Shown here: one piece after another, positions 1 to 10,630 of the stretch
How positions within the stretch are numbered: position 1 is the stretch's first letter
How the letters are laid out: each line of letters begins with the position of its first letter
Source: Aricia agestis
Lineage: Eukaryota; Arthropoda; Insecta; Lepidoptera; Lycaenidae
Reading direction: 5' to 3'
DNA: 64,000 bases
NCBI RefSeq assembly: GCF_905147365.1
Contig: NC_056408.1
Location: 14,570,001-14,634,000 of the forward strand
Made by a program: the position numbers and the translations under genes
Notes under the pieces: model-generated
Databases searched by the model: none
Told to the model about the DNA's origin: nothing
What the model saw: only the letters and a program-made list of their open reading frames with translations

Positions 1-458
1 AATGTAATGTAATGTAATGTAATGTAATGTAATGTAATGTAATGTAATGTAATGTAATGTAATGTAATGTAATGTAATGTAATGTAATGTAATGTAATGT
101 AATGTAATGTAATGTAATGTAATGTAATGTAATGTAATGTAATGTAATGTAATGTAATGTAATGTAATGTAATGTAATGTAATGTAATGTAATGTAATGT
201 AATGTAATGTAATGTAATGTAATGTAATGTAATGTAATGTAATGTAATGTAATGTAATGTAATGTAATGTAATGTAATGTAATGTAATGTAATGTAATGT
301 AATGTAATGTAATGTAATGGAATGGAATGGAATGTAATGTAATGTAATGTAATGTAATGTAATGTAATGTAATGTAATGTAATGTAATGGAATGGAATGG
401 AATGTAATGTAATGGAATGGAATGGAATGGAATGGAATGGAATGGAATGGAATGGAAT
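1..458. repeat. Pentanucleotide satellite (AATGT)n with AATGG variants
   Basis: The unit AATGT repeats without interruption for the first ~318 bases. Short blocks of AATGG follow, then a mainly AATGG block near 413-457 that decays into AT-rich sequence. The array is cut by the window's left edge, so its full length is unknown. It lies upstream of the transporter exons, probably in an intron of that gene. Confidence 0.97.
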
Positions 459-649
459 AGAAATAATAAAATAGAAAATACTTTATTTGTACAACTTAAA
501 AGTGATATGGAGTCGCAGGAGATACTTTAGAGGCCGGGTGCCATCGAAATTCTCATACATACGTAATACTAAAATCATTTTCTCATACGAAAATATTTAA
601 CATGTTTGAGTTATTTTTCAGCTTAAAATAGTAATTACCTGCACAAAAA

Positions 650-985
650 TCTATACTATAATATTATAATTAGGAAGAGTTTGTTTGTTTGTTTGTTTGA
701 ACGCGCTAATCTCAGGAACTACTGGTCCGATTTGAAAAATTATTTCAGTGTTAGATAGCCTATTTATCGAGGAAGGCTATAGGCTATATTTTATCGCGCT
801 AAGACTAATAGAAGCGAAGAAATAGAGGAAAGTGTGGAAAAAACGGGAGAAATTATTTGAAATGGCTTATTTGAACGCGCTAATCTCAGGAACTACTGGT
901 CCGATTTGAAAAATTCTTTCAGTGTTAGATAGCCCATTTATCCAGAAAGGATCCAAACAAACTTTCGCCTTTATAATATTAGTAG
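650..985 (+). repeat. Helitron-like dispersed repeat with internal duplication
   Basis: It begins with TC after an A and then TATACTATAATATTATAA, the usual start of lepidopteran non-autonomous Helitron-like repeats. A segment starting GAACGCGCTAATCTCAGGAA occurs twice (about 699-765 and 874-938). The same family and the same internal doubling recur near 31549-31811 and, reversed, at 48471-48895. The right end is not sharply defined. Confidence 0.65.
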
Positions 986-1021
986 GAGGAAGTAGGATAG
1001 GAAAGTAGGAAGTAGGATTAA

Positions 1022-1125
1022 GGGCCTGTTTCACCACTTCCTGATAAGTGCCGGACAGGCTATTCACCTCTTAACTTGACAAATAAAGTATCCGGCACTT
1101 TATCAGGAAGTGGTGAAACAGGCCC
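1022..1125. mobile_element. MITE, PIF/Harbinger-like (family A, copy 1)
   Basis: The two ends are near-perfect inverted repeats starting GGGCCTGTTTCACCACTTCC, flanked by TTAA on both sides. Related copies lie at 14585-14741 and 18818-18949. The three-base TWA target duplications of those copies and the GGGCCTGTTTCACCA-type end suggest a PIF/Harbinger origin; this assignment is inferred. The right end lies only about 20 bases before a splice acceptor. Confidence 0.8.
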
Positions 1126-1143
1126 TTAATATCGTTATTGTAG

Positions 1144-2875
1144 ATCAACTGGTTTTACAATGTGGGTACCAACCATGACAAATGCATACTTTACCAACGA
1201 GGACAGCTCGGGCAAAACATTCTGTGAAGTAGCCAGCACGGCTGCCTCCTCCAGAAACGGCACGGTAAGTAAATTGTAGCTGTAAACTTTCTAAAACACA
1301 TATTTTCTTTCCTTAGATAGAGATGTTAAATTTTTTTTAATTTTATTTAGTATAGAGCTAAAATAAAAGGAAGCTTTGTGTTGAAATAGCTAGCCTTGAC
1401 TTTTGTGATGACTGATGGGACCTAGTGAAACTTTAGTAGGCCTGAATACAGAAGAATACGAATGAGTATAAGAGGAAAAAAATTATAGTAATAAATCTGC
1501 CGGGCTCCATTCTGAAATACAGACAGATTACATACAATATGCAACATCATAAAGCATGTGCGTCCCAGCGTCCTATTCAAGTCCTAAGCTCCTCTTAAGC
1601 CTGATTTATTTATTTTTTTCAGCCAATCGAAGACTGCGACACAGCTGTGAAGCATCTAACTTTGTACGCTGTGATATTCTACTCTGGATTCTCTGGCATT
1701 CTGAACGTACTTCTGACGTTCGTTGTTGATCCTCTTGGCAAGAAGAGAACAACTATCTTGATCTTCGCAATAGCTGCCGTGTGTGGAGTAATTCTTTTGT
1801 TCGTGCGCATCCCACTTCTGAGTATTGCGCTATTCTTTGGCTTTCTATACATATCTTTAAATCTCGGCAATGCAAACACATATTTGATCGAAAATAACCC
1901 TACTCATTTGAGGTAAATCTATTGCTTTACTATCTACAATATCTAAGTTTAAACTAAGGCTAAATATGATTTTTTTTTATTTTATACCGTTTGCAGTCAT
2001 GGCATAACTATAAAATACATAATGGCAGGGCTGGCAAAATGCCACGGGCCCCCAACCCAAAGACGTGAAGTTAGAATTTTTGTATACATCGGTTTTTTTA
2101 TTAACGAGACGATTTTTACTGATAGGGCCCCAGATGGTATAGTTACGCCACTGACCATTTGAGAGTTGAGACGTGTAAACAGTGTAGTTATACTGTGCAG
2201 TCAGGAAAAATTAATGCATTAGCTTAGCTTATTTAATATTATCAGTCGCGTAAATAAGGTCCCTTTCACACTACAATCCAGTAGTGTGAAACGTAAGATT
2301 TCCAACACTGTGTCTACTTAGCTTAACATTTCAAGTATACCATAAGTTAACATAATATTTTATCAACATAAAAATATTGTGATTTCAGAGGCATGGCGAC
2401 GTGTTTGTCGGTAGTGGTGGCTCGAGGGTTTGGATTTCTGAGCGTCCAGGTCATAGGAACTCTCCTCGCTGACAACTGCACTCCCATGCTTATTGGATAC
2501 GTCAGTCTTTTAGTTTGTACGTATACTGTCCGGTTACAGGACACTGGACAAAAATTAATTCATCGTTTGACCTGTGGGCTGTGGCTGCTAGTCTCTTTCA
2601 CATGGGCACATTAGCTAGAACATAAGCACGCATACAAAAGTAGAAACGAGACACTGATGTTTTCGTCTACGAATGAAAGAGAAAAATAGCGATCAATGGA
2701 CGGATTGTCCATGATGCGATCTGACGGATCTGACTAGATCTTATGCAATAATATATTTAATAGACACTTTATTATTAATAATTTCGAAGTTAAGCACACT
2801 TACGTTGTTACAGGTGGATTGGGGGCTGCTTTTCTACTACCGTCAGATAACAATTTGAAAAATAGCAACAAATAG
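1144..2875 (+). CDS. SV2-like major facilitator transporter, C-terminal four exons
   Basis: Exons are 1144-1264, 1623-1912, 2389-2516 and 2814-2875, all with GT-AG borders and matching phases; they encode the last 199 residues to a TAG stop. The first exon opens in phase 1 after a good acceptor, so the N-terminal half lies left of the window. The segment starts with an extracellular-loop-like stretch containing two Cys. It continues with several hydrophobic helices, a DPLGKKR turn between helices, and a late NPTHLRGMATCLSVV segment like the charged-loop and helix pattern of synaptic-vesicle-glycoprotein-2-related transporters. The product should be a multipass membrane transporter; its substrate cannot be read from sequence. 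The ~470-base third intron carries no clear mobile element. Family assignment is good, exact member uncertain. Confidence 0.85.
2272..2299. other. Short hairpin in third intron of the transporter
   Basis: TTTCACACTAC and its reverse complement GTAGTGTGAAA are separated by six bases. It is probably a tiny MITE remnant; no function is implied. Confidence 0.4.
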
Positions 2876-2959
2876 GTAACAAAGTATGATCAAGATACTA
2901 GTACAGTACAGTACAATACAAGTAAATTACTATTTATATTAGTGTATAGGTAATTAAGT

Positions 2960-2965
2960 AATAAA
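2960..2965 (+). promoter_or_regulatory. Likely polyadenylation signal of the transporter gene
   Basis: AATAAA lies 85 bases after the TAG stop at 2873-2875, a normal distance for a short insect 3' UTR. Confidence 0.55.
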
Positions 2966-4263
2966 TTATTCTTAATTTCTATGCTTTCATTTTAAATTAT
3001 TATACTAATCCAACGACAGACATAGATCAATGCCGCATGTGTATGTACTTCGCGTGCCATTTCGCGTTCCCAAACGACGAGCAATGCTCGTCTTTCGAAA
3101 GTCTGTTCTTTAGTCTGCTATCGGAATCGGACGTCAATCGGAATTTTAAAAATGCCTAAATGCCTAAAAGTGCCTTATTGAGCTGTAGAAATTCAAATCG
3201 AAACATTGGCCTAGGTAATGGACAGGGCAATTCCATATGTGACTGACTCTACATTTGATACGACTTGCGTTTTATTTTGTCATATATTATGGTTACTATC
3301 ATGTTGCTAGTATCAATTTTAAGATGGCTTTGTAGCAGATTAAACAAGTTAACTTATACAGGAAAAATGGTTTACACTGTTGTTTTCAAATAGCATTTAT
3401 TTAGTCAAACATAAACGTGACCGACCAGCGACCACATAGCCTCTAGACGCCTAATGCAAGGCGAATACTTTCAGACAATGTGTAAGACCACATCCGTGAC
3501 CCGTGTCATCTCGTGCGTTTCATACAAAATATTTTTTTTACTGTCAAGAATCAATTTATTCGGAATCAATTTATTCGGAGCTCAAATTACACTGGTCTGA
3601 ATCCATGACGAAAGCATTTGACATAAGTCATATTAGTAATGCTTATTCTTTCCTCCGTTATCGTCACGCGTCACTAGTGATGTGATACCAACTATCTTTC
3701 AGAAGTATAATATTTTTTTTATCGAAAATCAAAACAAAGCGTGATATGCTCAAGTCATTTTAAGTTGGACTGTTGTTAAACAACTGATTAATGATTATAA
3801 TTTATAGCAATAAAACTTGTCGACGATTACTGAGCTCTGCAGTACCAACACTGTTTTTGCCAAATTTAGTAAGAGAAATATGGATAAACCATCCATCTAC
3901 TACCAGGGCCCCCGTAAGGGCTTCTGGCGCCTGTGTGCAAAAAAGGATTTAGGCGCCCCTTAGGCAAATTTTTTCGGTTCTTGGTTTTGGCGCCCCTAAA
4001 GATGGCGATTTGGCACCCCTAGAGGATGGCGCCCGTGTACATTGCACACATTGTACATACTATCTACCCATCACAAAGCGTAGTTTTTTGTCGGCGTTGC
4101 GGAGTAATCATGAAATCTTATCTTGAAAGCGTAAAGAAAGTAAAGATTTTTAGTCACTAAAACTTCAAGCAGTTTTATTGGCGAACAACTATTTTTAGAA
4201 ATAAATTTCCACCAATTTCATTGTGACTTAGAAATCATGTGGCGGAATCAGCAAGTCAAATAA
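2966..4263. other. Intergenic, no gene recognised
   Basis: No convincing coding exon. A 15-base unit AATCAATTTATTCGG is doubled near 3548-3577, and a short run of GGCGCCCCT-type repeats sits at 3925-4040. Otherwise AT-rich. Confidence 0.6.
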
Positions 4264-4470
4264 TCTATACTAATAATAAATATAAAGCTGAAGTGTTTGT
4301 TTGTTGTTTTAACGCACTGATCTCAGAAACTACTGGACCGATAAAATTTTTTTTTTCAGTATTAATCAAGGAAGGCTTTATTACATATCCTATGTAGCCT
4401 GTATAATATATTCACGCTAAGACCAATAGGAGCGGAGCACCAATGAAGAATGTTTCAAAATCGGGTGATT
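4264..4470 (+). repeat. Helitron-like repeat fragment
   Basis: It starts TCTATACTAATAATAAATAT and contains the CTCAGAAACTACTGGACCGA segment shared with the repeats at 650, 9390 and 26460. It is diverged and truncated. Confidence 0.55.
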
Positions 4471-5637
4471 TTTCCTATTGTGCTGCGTAAACGATAAAAG
4501 TTTCGCAAAAATCATATAATATCACATAATTTTTGCCCTTTGAAAGTTTAAAAAAGTACCTATATATAATTTGTAAAAAAAAGTATGTTTTTAAATATAG
4601 GTAAGTAATAAGTATACGTTCTTTTTTAATATAATCTGAAGACGTTTTTGTATATCTTAAGGAGCTTGCCACAATTAATAACCTTTTTTATGCTAAACAA
4701 AGGTTGGCAGCTTTTATTTGCATCTCTGTTTTATTGTTTACGTTGTAAGAAGTGTAACAAGGAGAGAAACAATATAAGCTGGATTATATTGTTTATTTAT
4801 AAATTATATTAGGTCGTATTAAGACGCCGATTTTGGGCGCTTGACAGCCGAGAGATTATAAGTCTTTTCTTCATTCTATACTTTAAAATAAAAAATAAAT
4901 ATGTACATTGTACTGGTTTTTTTTTATTTCTTTCGACAAGCGCTTCTCGTACTTCCCATCACTAGTTCTGATTTATGACATGCCGTGAATTTGAATTGGC
5001 CAATCGTAATGCATTTCTTCTGTCTCCCCCCGCGTCGCTTACCTCAGCACATTGACACAATAATTTGTTAAGAGAAATCAAAACATTAGGCGTCTATTGG
5101 GTTATGTGGTCGCTGTGACCGACACTACATGCAAAAGGAAGTCGTTTCCGAGAGAGTTTGTAAACACCAATAATCTTCCCCTCTGTGTGCTAAATAACTC
5201 TACTTTGTATTTTTATCGAAAGTGCATGAAACATACTATTATAAAATGGTTACCTAAAACCTGTAAGTTATTTAAAAAAATATTTATTAGCAAAAGTAAT
5301 TGTGACCAACACTACAGCCCAAAACGTGACCGACACTACACTCACTTTGTGCAGGTCAAAAGTCAAAAGTCAGTAGTTTTACATGACACCTTAAAATTTA
5401 TGTATCTCAGCACGTACAATATGAACTCTAAAATTATATAAAAGCAAATCTGTAATTAGTTAATTCATTAAAATGCTTTTTTTGAACTTAAACATCACAA
5501 AAACGAGATCACTAATAATTTGTCAATAAATAACTCAACACGAAATCTTCTCAAAAACTATTAACATAATATCAGGCAGCGATAGGCAGACTTTCGTCAT
5601 TTTTTTAAGCTAAAAATTTTCCATTATATGAGCCCTA
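4471..5637. other. Intergenic, includes an unidentified 114-codon open frame
   Basis: An open frame runs 5097-5441 (+). It is Lys/Ser/Cys/His-rich with no recognisable domain. Part of its apparent order comes from the repeated DNA motif GTGACCGACACTACA (5115, 5301, 5324; a variant at 6208). With no splice or promoter support it is probably not a gene. Confidence 0.4.
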
Positions 5638-5913
5638 TAATAATAATAATAATCTATGGACGCTTCACACCACGTCAGTCTGGCCCCGTGCTAAGTACCT
5701 AAAGGACTTGTGTTACAGGTACCAGACAACGGAAATATATTTAATACTTTTATACTATACATATATTTAAGATTTTTATTATATCATACACACATTTAAT
5801 ACACATCCAGACCCGGGAACATTGAAAACTTTATGTTCCGTCGGCGGGATTCGAACCCGCGACCCTCGGCTTGAGCTACCAACGCACTCATCACTGAGCC
5901 ACAGAGGTCGTCA
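5638..5913 (-). mobile_element. tRNA-derived SINE, copy 1 (reverse)
   Basis: Read on the minus strand, the head has a pol III A box (TGGCTCAGTGA) and B box (GGTTCGAATCC). A ~170-base body follows, ending GTGTGAAGCGTCCATAGA and an ATT-repeat tail. It is nearly identical to copies at 17453-17729 (minus) and 29781-30061 (plus). The tRNA-like head is part of the SINE; it is not a functional tRNA gene. Confidence 0.88.
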
Positions 5914-6445
5914 AATAGAGCCCTATAGAGGTAAGAACGACCAGACACTATGAAGTTTCGGTCGCTATTACTTTAGAAGGTTTCCAGTTCTGTAGGTCTA
6001 CCTTACGTTCAATAACCCACTACCAATACCCATTTCCAGACATCGCTCAATTTTGGATTATATTTGACTTTGAGGTGGTCTGGCAGGTACTTAAAATAAT
6101 AAATTAGCTTTCTGCTTCTCTCTCTCTGCTTTCTATAGCTATTTTCGCCATCTATCACCAAAACTAACAAACAAAAAGTTACTTTTGGGCGTGATCAACT
6201 CTTTAATGTGACTGACACTACAAAAATATTTTTTAGAGTTTAGGTGTTATAAAAAAGGATGACAAATTTTTAATGCCAGTATCATTTGAGTACCGGCGTC
6301 ACGTAGAAAAATTTTAATGAATTTTCCCGAATTTCAAAAGCTATATCAGTCTTCAACTTTGTACCTAGAATAGATATTAGGTATCAACTCTTCGAAATTC
6401 AAAATTGAAGGTATGTAGGTAAGGTAATGGTTAAATTTATTAGTA

Positions 6446-6772
6446 CCTGGATGACCGAGCTTTGCTCGGTATAGCAAACACTCATTGACTTCGTGTTACT
6501 TAATAACGCCATCTGCTGGTCGTTAAAATAATTAGTTGCTAACAAAATAGTATTATTATTCGCCAATAGATGTCAGGAAGAGTCATTTTTTTTTCAGTTT
6601 ATCGATTATCGATAAAACACAAATAAAAAGACATTTTCTGAAAATGATTCCTAGCCCCCGCCCCCGAAACCCTCTATGTACTAAATTTCATGAAAATCGT
6701 TGGAGCCGATTCCGAGATTCCATTTATGTATATACATATATACAAGAATTTGTTCGTTTAAAGATATAAGAT
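6446..6772 (+). repeat. Dispersed repeat with ACCGAGC-TTT-GCTCGGT hairpin
   Basis: It starts CTGGATGACCGAGCTTTGCT, with a perfect stem at 6454-6470, and ends near CGTTTAAAGATATAAGATT. The reversed end sequence appears at 10545-10710, beside an AT run. This looks like a lepidopteran non-autonomous transposon family; its class is not determined. Confidence 0.6.
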
Positions 6773-7025
6773 TAAAATTGAGTGGTATACGCCGCATCAA
6801 GAAACTATTATAATACAAATAATTTATGCGTTAAAATAAAATGCTTCGATCCTGTCTTGTGGTTATCATTCATTCCTTACATCGTAGTTCGTACACTTCT
6901 TAACTTGTAATTTGTAAGTTTTAGTTTTGTCTCGCTGCATCACTATTCAGTATTCACTAGAAAGTTTAAAAGCAGTTTAGATTAAGTTTTTTGTGCAGTA
7001 TTAATATACAATTTAAAAAAGTTAG

Positions 7026-7092
7026 TTGTCATTTATCTGTCATCGTTTCATAATGTCATTTGTCAACGCTGTCAATTGTCAAACTGTCATTC
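7026..7092 (+). promoter_or_regulatory. TGTCA cluster in proximal promoter/5' UTR of the epimerase-like gene
   Basis: TGTCA occurs seven times in about 67 bases, ending ~35 bases before the ATG at 7124. Similar clusters sit ahead of two other genes here (28706-28743 and 44293-44317). Promoter function is inferred from position and recurrence. Confidence 0.45.
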
Positions 7093-7123
7093 TGTTTCTG
7101 GAACCGTACCATACCGTGTCGAT

Positions 7124-10100
7124 ATGTCTGATTCTGCCGGCGATAATTCAAAACTTCGAGTAGTCGTATTAGGAGGTAAATATTTATGTAAATATTTTCT
7201 GAAATAAACCGGCGTGTTTACTTTCGGATATAAAGTCCAAAAATGTAATGTCCTTTTATGAAACTTTTTAAAATCTCTTAACGGTTTTGGAAAGTGTTAG
7301 TCATCCTGTGACTTATGTTTTTTCAATTCTCTGATCGCAAGGCCTGTTTCAGGGTGCGGTTTTATCGGACGCAACCTCGTTGAATATTTAATAAGCAATG
7401 ACTTGGTGAGCTATTTACGTGCGGTGGATAAAACACCACCACAGCTGGCCTTTCTCAATCCAACACATACGAAGATTTTTGAGGACCCCCGCGTTGAATA
7501 CAAAAGTGCCAATCTTATTAATCCAAGTAAGTTGAAAAAATACATATTTTCTGTCTATTAAGTCATAGAAGATAAGTTATACTTAATTAATATTGCACTA
7601 TGTTACTTTATCCCCACCAGACTGCAAGAGCAACAGATTTTGTTACATACAGTATCAATTAATACCTTTTAAATATTCAAAACAAATTATTTGTGTAATA
7701 TTAAAAGAAAAAATTAATGTACAAAGTTTTTACCATAAAATATTTAAGTACTCTCATTCAATTCTCAATCGCAATTTACAATAAAATTGTAATGTAAAAA
7801 CTTCAACAAATAAATGCCTATGAAAATAGGCAATACTTTTATATTATTTTAACACTTATGTTATTTGTTTTCTTTGTAAAAATTGATCCTATTCTGCCTA
7901 TTAATTAAAAAAAAACTTTAAAGGACAATATTTTATCCTCCCAAGTCCCAATATGCACTTTGTAACATATTGTTTCCTCTGAGCATAACATTGTTGACAT
8001 GGTTGATAACATATCAGTTTGTGACTCACTCCAGACTACTGTGCTGAACATATAAACTGAAGATAATAATGATGTCTGCTTCAATGTTTTTATTTTATTT
8101 ATATTATAAATGGACAAGACCCCTTAGGGAATATGCATATACATCTTTGTATATTACTTATTTTATTTATTGAAAAATTTAAGATTATTTTAAATATTAC
8201 TTATTGGTATTAATGGTCTTGATTTGTCTTAATATCAAATAAACTTGTGTTTTTTAGACAATGCAATATAAGCCATGATAATTTATTGGTAAACCCATTG
8301 TCATTTGAGCAAGATATGAATGCATGATTATGTCAATGGAAGTTATTTAAATAAAAATTTAAATTGAATACATACACTGAGTAATACAAACAGTAATGAT
8401 CAGGACATTTGTATTTATTACCCTTTGTTTAATAGCATTATTACAATATTTAAAATGAAATGAATGAAAAGTAACCCTAATATGTTTAAAAAATATATCT
8501 TAATATATATATTTCTTGTGTGCGTGTGTATGTGACTGAACTCCTCCTAAACGACTGGACCAATTTTGATGAAATTTTTTGTGTGTGTTCGTGGAGATTC
8601 GAGAATGGTTTAGATTTACAGTTTGGTCTACTGGAAAATGTTTTTCAATTAATTTCTTATTTATAAGGAGTTGTTGATTTTGGAATGTTTTACATTAGAT
8701 CCGGCGGACGGCGCTATCATCGCATTCAATATTATTCTATTTCAATTTAAGTTTGTCCTGACAGATGGTGCTACGATTAATTTGAAAAAAATTTTGTTAT
8801 TTAATTCATGTGCTGATTAAAATATTAAATAAATAACACATAGGCTACAATTTTAACCGACTTTCAAAATGGGGGAGGTGTTATGTTCGTTTTCTTATAT
8901 TCAACGATTACTCCGCCGTTTGTTAACCGATTTTCAAAATTTTTCTTTTGGTATATAGGCTATCATCCCAATTTGGTATTTTATTCAGAAAAGTGGTGAT
9001 CTGATGAAGGATCCATAAGTAATCGAGGGAACTCCTCAAAACTTATAGGGAAACATATGGTGACTTCGGTTTCGTGAGAAGTATTCTAAGCATATGCTAC
9101 CAACAAGTAAGATTTTGCACCGAGATATACCTGGTATACCGTGGTTCGGAAGGTGCTGAGAGAATTCCTGATTCTTTATAGATACAAGTTTGGGAGTTTC
9201 GGCGTTGTTTTAAGAACAGAAAGCATATGCTACTATGCAAATTACATTCTTCATCATCATCATCATCATCACTACCATATTATACCATTTCATAGTCTTT
9301 TAGATCGAGACTCGAGTTTGTCAAGCGATAATTTAAAAAAATCTTTATCTACCTAATATTATAAACCTGAAGAGTGTGTTTGCTTGAACGCGTCAATCTC
9401 AGAAACTACAGGTCCGATTTAAAAACTTATCTCAGTGTTAGATAGATCATTTATAGAGTAAGACTCATCATTTATCGAGAAGGTTATATTATATTATTAC
9501 TCTAAGACTAATACGACAGAAGAAACTCAGGAAAATGTGGGAAAAACGGGGGAAATATTTTTTATGGGAAAATGTAGCTACGGATTCTGTAAAATTTCTA
9601 ATTTACGCGGGCGAAGCCGCGCGGGACATCTAGTATTATATATATATATATATAGTCAAATCTACTTATATTGTAGATTGTGTAAGTTTCAAATGTAGGC
9701 TTATCCTGTTATATCATATTTTAATACTTGTGTAGCAAGATTATTGTATGTGACATGTGTAGAGAATTTATAATAATGAAGGTACAGGACTTTTAATAGT
9801 TAGCCTGAGGCAGGGGCTAGCACCTCTTTGGATGTCAGGCTGTAGCTTCATACCCAATCATGTTTCCGAATAGATAAATAAATATTTAGCACTAATACAT
9901 TGTTTCTCAGCTACTTGTGGATTTTTTAATTCTATAAATTTGTAATTTTGGCACTTCTGACTTAGAATGTCACCTTGGACTGGGTCCTGAAACACCTGAA
10001 AGTGATTGGGAATATGAGTTGTTGATTCAGCTTTGATTGTTATAGATAGTCAATTAATGCCAAATGCATACATCTCTTTTAAAAAAATCATCATGAAGTC

Positions 10101-10573
10101 TATAAAATCTTTAGCATCATGCGCCAATGCATTGGAGCCCAACGAGGGGCCATGGGACCTGGTGGTGAACTGCGCGGGGGAGACGAGAGTGGGGCAGATG
10201 GAGGCGGTGTACGCAGAGGGCATTGTCACACTCAGCGTCAACGTCGCCAAGCACTGCGCCAAGCTCAATGTTGGAAGACTCATCGAAATATCTAGTGGAC
10301 AAATGTATAGCAGTGATAAGGTATTCATAAAAAAATTCTAAGGGACTGTCCGCACTGCGAATTTTAACCGCGCGGATGTTATTCACACGAATTTATTCAT
10401 ATAAATTTATCGCGAATTTTTATCCGCGAAAAAAAATCCGCGCGCGGCGGTTAAAATTCGCAGTGCGGACAGTCCCTAGGTTTATAGTCAGCAAATAGTT
10501 TTGCGTGCTTTGTCTCTGTTACCCCGTACCGTACCATCCCGTACTTATCCTATATCTTTAAACGAGCAATTCT

Positions 10574-10630
<57 letters not shown>

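Noticed and set aside
9141..9356. Poly-histidine open frame (also at 26206-26400)
   Set aside because: It comes from a CAT microsatellite inside two copies of a Helitron-like element; no coding support.
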